Shown here piece after piece: positions 30,626 to 33,995 of a stretch of 33,995 nt of DNA. How positions within the stretch are numbered: position 1 is the first letter of the stretch; every line of letters begins with the position of its first letter. The stretch is from the NCBI RefSeq assembly GCF_003574465.1, contig NZ_QOWC01000082.1:1-33995 (forward strand), in the 5' to 3' direction. The position numbers and the translations under genes were made by a program. The notes beneath the pieces are model-generated. The model had not been told where the DNA came from. It was given only the letters and a program-made list of their open reading frames with translations, and searched no databases. Origin of the DNA: Methylobacterium crusticola. GTDB taxonomy: Bacteria > Pseudomonadota > Alphaproteobacteria > Rhizobiales > Beijerinckiaceae.

Positions 30626-31942
30626 ATGCCCCTCACTCGCCTCACGACCATGCCCGCCGCGCGCCTGCGCTCGCTCCTTGCCCCGCCGGTCCCGGGGGCG
30701 GTGTGGGTGGTGCGCCGGCGGACCCTCGCGCTGGGCGGCCTCGCCTACGCGGCCCTGGCGCTGTGGGCGAGCGCCGCGACCTGGTTCATCGTCTTCCACG
30801 ACCAGGCGCTGGCCCAGTTCATGGAGCGCCAGAGCGCCCAGCAATACGCCTACGAGGAGCGGATCAGCGCGCTGCGGGTCCGCCTCGACCGGGTCGCGAC
30901 CCAGAAGCTCCTGGAGCAGGACGGCGTCGAGAACCGGATCGCCGACCTCGCCAGCCGTCAGGTCACCCTGGAGAACCGGCACGCGATGCTCGCCGGCCTC
31001 TCCGAGCAGGCCGGCGACGGCGCCGGGCTTCCGGGCGCGGATTACGGCACGGCGCCGATCCTCGCCCCCCTGACCGGCCCCCTCCCGGGAATCGGCGGCC
31101 CGGTGGCGGAGCCCAGGATCGCCGGGGAGCCGAAGCCGGTCCCGGTCCCCTCCCCCACCCCCGAGTCGCTCGGCCTGCGCACCGATGCCGGCGACGGGGC
31201 GCTGACCCCGGCCGAGACCGGGTCGCGGCCCTCGGGCCCCGGCGCGACCCTGCGCGTCGCCGGCCTGGAGCGCGCCCTCGACGGCATCGAGGCCCGGCAG
31301 AGCCTCGCCCTCGACCAGATCCTGGTGCGCGGCCGGGCCGAGGCGGCGCGGCTGCGCGTCGCCGTGGCGGAGATCGGCCTCGATGCCGGCCGCTTCCTGC
31401 CCGCCCGGGCCGGCGGGGTCGGGGGCCCGCTCGTGCCGGTGGGCGACGGCCCGTTCGAGAGCGCGGTGATCCAGGCCCAGCGCAACCTCGGCGAGCTCGG
31501 CCTCCTGCGCCGCGTCGTCCGGGCCCTGCCGCTGCGACGCCCGACCGTGATCGATGCCGGCCTCTCCAGCACGTTCGGCTACCGGGTCGACCCGTTCACC
31601 CGGGGCCTCGCCCTCCACACGGGCGTCGACCTCAAGGCCGAGTACGGGGCCCCGGCCCGGGCCGCGGCCGCCGGCACGGTGGTGTCGGCCGAGTATTCGG
31701 GCGGCTACGGCAACATGGTCGAGATCGACCACGGCCACGGCCTCGCCACCCGCTACGGCCACCTCTCGGGCTTCGCCGTCGTGCCGGGCCAGGCGGTCGC
31801 GGCCGGCCAGGTCGTCGGCCGCGTCGGCTCGACCGGCCGCTCGACCGGCCCGCACCTGCACTACGAGACCCGCATCGACGGCGAGCCGGTCGATCCGCAG
31901 CGCTTCCTGCGCGCCGGGACCCGCCTGCTGGCCGCCCGCTGA
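30626..31942 (+). CDS. M23 family metallopeptidase (murein endopeptidase-like), membrane-anchored
   Basis: A 438-residue protein. A cytoplasmic basic N-terminus of about 35 residues is followed by one membrane helix (LALGGLAYAALALWASAATW). Next comes a coiled-coil region at about 65-130 (MERQSAQQYAYEERISALRV and following). A Pro/Gly-rich linker and a second helical segment lead to a lysostaphin-type M23 domain from about 310. Zinc ligands are His331 and Asp335 (HTGVD) and His412 of HLH (410-412). As all ligands are present, it can be catalytically active rather than an EnvC/NlpD-like activator only. It probably cuts peptidoglycan cross-links in the periplasm during growth or division. It follows bcp by 134 bases. 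Confidence 0.93.
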   Translation: MPLTRLTTMPAARLRSLLAPPVPGAVWVVRRRTLALGGLAYAALALWASAATWFIVFHDQALAQFMERQSAQQYAYEERISALRVRLDRVATQKLLEQDGVENRIADLASRQVTLENRHAMLAGLSEQAGDGAGLPGADYGTAPILAPLTGPLPGIGGPVAEPRIAGEPKPVPVPSPTPESLGLRTDAGDGALTPAETGSRPSGPGATLRVAGLERALDGIEARQSLALDQILVRGRAEAARLRVAVAEIGLDAGRFLPARAGGVGGPLVPVGDGPFESAVIQAQRNLGELGLLRRVVRALPLRRPTVIDAGLSSTFGYRVDPFTRGLALHTGVDLKAEYGAPARAAAAGTVVSAEYSGGYGNMVEIDHGHGLATRYGHLSGFAVVPGQAVAAGQVVGRVGSTGRSTGPHLHYETRIDGEPVDPQRFLRAGTRLLAAR

Positions 31943-32086
31943 CGGCCCGTGCGCCGCGCGCGGGGTCGAGGGCTTTCCCGCGAGGGAGGCTCGCCCCGTC
32001 CCCTGGCGGAGGACGGCCGCCCGGGGCGACGCGCCGGAGGCGGACGCTCCGTGCCCCCGGCGCGCTCCCCGCGCTTCCCGCGCGCC

Positions 32087-33490
32087 TCAGGCCTTGGCGA
32101 GGCCCGGGCCCGCGATCGCCTGCTCCCGCAGCCGGTCGTAATCCTGCTTGTCGACCGGGGTGGCGGTCGGCTGGCCGAGATCCTTCATCGGGATGCGGTA
32201 GGTTTCCCGGGCGCTCAGGGCCGCGAGCGCGGCCACGACCGTGACCGCCAGGGTGATCGCCCCGACGGTGAGCGGGATGTTGGTCGATCCGGGCGGCGCC
32301 ACCGTGGCGAACAGGGCCGGCAGCAGGGCGGTGACGGCGGTGCCGATATTCTGCGAGATCGCCATCGCCGACACCCGCGTCCGCGTCGGGAACAGCTCGG
32401 GATAGAAGCTCGGGAACACGGCGTTGTAGCCCTGGTAGACCACGCCCCACATGAGCAGCGACATCACGATCGCCAGCGGCACGTTGCTGATGCTGATGGC
32501 GTAGAGGTAGCCGAACGACAGGAGCCCGGAGCCGATCGCCCCGACCACGATCGGCGGGCGGCGGCCGATCTTGTCGGACAGGTTGCCGACGAACGGGATG
32601 ACGACGACCGCCAGGATGTTCCCGAGCACCGGGATCCAGAGATAGATGTCCTTCTTGAAGCCGATGCCGTAGGCGGCCTGGACCGCGTAGGCGGCGCCGA
32701 AGATGGTGGCGACCACCGGGATCACGTTCATCAGGGCCATGCAGACGACCCGGAGCATGTCCGGCCAGCTCGTCGAGAACGCCTCCACGATCGGCGCCTT
32801 GGCGACCGCGCCCTGCCGGTCCTCCTCGGCGAAGGCCGGGGTCTCGTCGACCTCGCGGCGGATGATGTAGCCCGCGATGATGACGACGAAGCTCAGGAGG
32901 AAGGGGATGCGCCAGCCCCAGCTGTTGAAGGCCTCTGTTGGCATGTAGTGGGCGAGCGGCAGGAACACCGCCGCGGCGAGGATCTGGCCCGCCTGCACGC
33001 CCTGGAGGGTGAAGCTCGAGTAGAAGCCGCGGCGGCCGAAGGGCGCGTGCTCGAGGATCATCGAGCTCGCGCCGGAGATCTCGCCGGCCACGGCGAAGCC
33101 CTGGATGAGGCGCAGCATGACGAGGAGGATCGGCGCGAGGATGCCGACCTGGCTGTAGGTCGGCAGCAGGCCGACCGCGATGGTCGAGAATCCCATCAGG
33201 AACATGCAGACGATCAGCACGGTCTTGCGCCCGTGGGTGTCGCCCCAGTGGCCCAGCACGATCGCACCGATCGGCCGGCTGACGTAGCCGACGCCGTAGG
33301 TCGCCAGGGAGGCCACGATCGCGACCGTCTGATTGTCGGAGGGGAAGAACAGCTGCGGAAACACGAGGGAGGCCGCAGTGGCATAGATGAAAAAGTCGTA
33401 ATATTCGAGTGCGGAGCCGATCCAGCCGCTCGCCGCCGCTTTCTTCGACTGGTGTGTGCCTTGCGGCTCACGATCCGACAACGCAGCCAT
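32087..33490 (-). CDS. Metabolite:H+ symporter (MHS) family MFS transporter
   Basis: This is a 467-residue protein with 12 predicted membrane helices. MHS-family marks are SALEYYDFFIYATAASLVF in the first helix, the loop GHWGDTHGRKTVLI after helix 2, and RLIQGFAVAGEISGASSMIL in helix 4. The mid-loop NLSDKIGRRPPIVV is the second-half counterpart. Relatives such as KgtP, ShiA and ProP import dicarboxylates, shikimate or osmolytes with protons; the substrate cannot be told from sequence. A strong ribosome site (GGAGGAGA) precedes the ATG at 33490. It stands alone, with 238 bases upstream to the next gene on the same strand. Confidence 0.94.
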   Translation of the reverse strand: MAALSDREPQGTHQSKKAAASGWIGSALEYYDFFIYATAASLVFPQLFFPSDNQTVAIVASLATYGVGYVSRPIGAIVLGHWGDTHGRKTVLIVCMFLMGFSTIAVGLLPTYSQVGILAPILLVMLRLIQGFAVAGEISGASSMILEHAPFGRRGFYSSFTLQGVQAGQILAAAVFLPLAHYMPTEAFNSWGWRIPFLLSFVVIIAGYIIRREVDETPAFAEEDRQGAVAKAPIVEAFSTSWPDMLRVVCMALMNVIPVVATIFGAAYAVQAAYGIGFKKDIYLWIPVLGNILAVVVIPFVGNLSDKIGRRPPIVVGAIGSGLLSFGYLYAISISNVPLAIVMSLLMWGVVYQGYNAVFPSFYPELFPTRTRVSAMAISQNIGTAVTALLPALFATVAPPGSTNIPLTVGAITLAVTVVAALAALSARETYRIPMKDLGQPTATPVDKQDYDRLREQAIAGPGLAKA

Positions 33491-33728
33491 TGTGTCTCCT
33501 CCAGTACTGATTGGTCGAGTCCAGCGGGCGCCGCGGGCTGAAATCGACGGCCTTTCGTAACATGACGAGCCGCCCGCACAAACGGTTTCGCGGCCGGCAA
33601 GTCAACGGAAATGCGTGCCGGAGATGGGATCTTACCGCTACGCTCGAGCTCTCGCGCCCAGGATCTGCGACCCTGGGTTCAGTCGCCGCCGAATCACACG
33701 GAACCGGCGAGGAACCCGGGCGAGACCG
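33491..33728. other. Intergenic region upstream of the MHS transporter
   Basis: 238 bases that should contain the leftward promoter of the transporter gene. The only A/T-richer parts lie near 33505-33560 (around the GTAACATGA and CAAACGG stretches). GGAACC occurs twice at close spacing near 33701-33716. No gene, terminator or named regulatory site was recognised. Confidence 0.4.
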
Positions 33729-33995
33729 TCAGAATCCGCAGCGGACCGGCACCACCGATCCGGCGAGCGGTCCCGTCACGGCACCGACGCTGCGGGGCGT
33801 TTCCGCGGATGCGGGCGCGGCGGCGGACGCGGGCGCGGGGGCGGGCACCGGCGCCGCGTCCTGGCCGAGGAAGGCGCGCACGGCCTCCGCGCCGGTGAGC
33901 GGGTGGGTCATCGGCGGCATCACCCCGGCGACGAGGCGGGGCTGGGCCGGGAGGCGGGCGACGAGACCGACGAGGCGGCCGGCCCGGTCGAGGAC
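33729..33995 (-). CDS. C-terminal fragment of a gene cut by the right edge, possibly a trypsin-like protease
   Basis: The leftward frame is open from the window edge (VLDRAGRLVGLVARLPAQPR) to a stop at 33729, giving 88 visible residues. The ATG/GTG near 33923 is internal, since the frame continues upstream. The segment VLDRAGRLVGLV resembles the strand after the active-site Ser in trypsin-like serine proteases, and PLTGAEAVRAFLGQ resembles a final helix. This is only a hint. The rest is a Pro/Ala low-complexity stretch (about 35 residues) and a short tail ending VVPVRCGF. The identity must come from sequence beyond the edge. Confidence 0.6.
   Translation of the reverse strand, partial: VLDRAGRLVGLVARLPAQPRLVAGVMPPMTHPLTGAEAVRAFLGQDAAPVPAPAPASAAAPASAETPRSVGAVTGPLAGSVVPVRCGF

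Overview
The window is very GC-rich chromosomal DNA (by eye well above 70% GC, third codon positions nearly all G or C). Its gene set fits an alphaproteobacterium of the order Hyphomicrobiales/Rhizobiales, most likely Methylobacterium or a close relative: RibB with a degenerate RibA-like tail next to aroC, divergent anmK/tyrS, a TadG-like protein, propionyl-CoA carboxylase alpha subunit, a double cold-shock-domain protein and alphaproteobacterial-type SOS boxes. No rRNA, tRNA, CRISPR array, insertion sequence or prophage was seen. The many long ORFs opposite real genes are shadows caused by the GC bias.

Left edge (1-2367): the accessory-looking part. A leftward pair encodes a 99-residue coiled-coil protein and an SMC/Rad50-like ATPase that runs off the edge. 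The ATPase lobes are in circularly permuted order: signature and Walker B come before Walker A. A divergent gene encodes an unrecognised 137-residue protein. The shared 220-bp intergenic region carries two perfect GTTC-N7-GTTC motifs, the alphaproteobacterial LexA box, so the locus looks SOS-controlled. This is the best candidate for an undescribed system.

2399-12000: a TadG/VWA protein, then acylphosphatase, DUF599 membrane protein and DUF3253 protein reading right. YdcF/ElyC-like, RraA-like and GST genes read left. Next comes an EF-P modification locus: epmA and epmB (4-base overlap) divergent from efp. A DUF1624 membrane protein follows.

12000-20000: double cold-shock-domain protein and an exported DUF192 protein, convergent with a gamma-glutamylcyclotransferase-like gene and pccA (8-base gap). 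Then a membrane diguanylate cyclase, a small unknown protein, an L,D-transpeptidase lipoprotein and a histone-deacetylase-family amidohydrolase.

20000-34000: a leftward series anmK, catalase-like haem protein, aroC and ribB. RibB carries an N-terminal helix-turn-helix, and a promoter predicted to give a leaderless transcript lies directly before it. To the right lie tyrS, a 1148-residue AsmA/YhdP-like protein, a 1-Cys Bcp peroxiredoxin, an M23 peptidase, an MHS-family transporter and the C-terminal end of a gene cut by the right edge.

Apart from the left-edge SOS locus most of the window is ordinary chromosomal housekeeping content. Smaller points of interest are in-frame 18-nt tandem repeats shared by two unrelated genes, the regulatory layout before ribB, and a convergent terminator hairpin that contains both stop codons.
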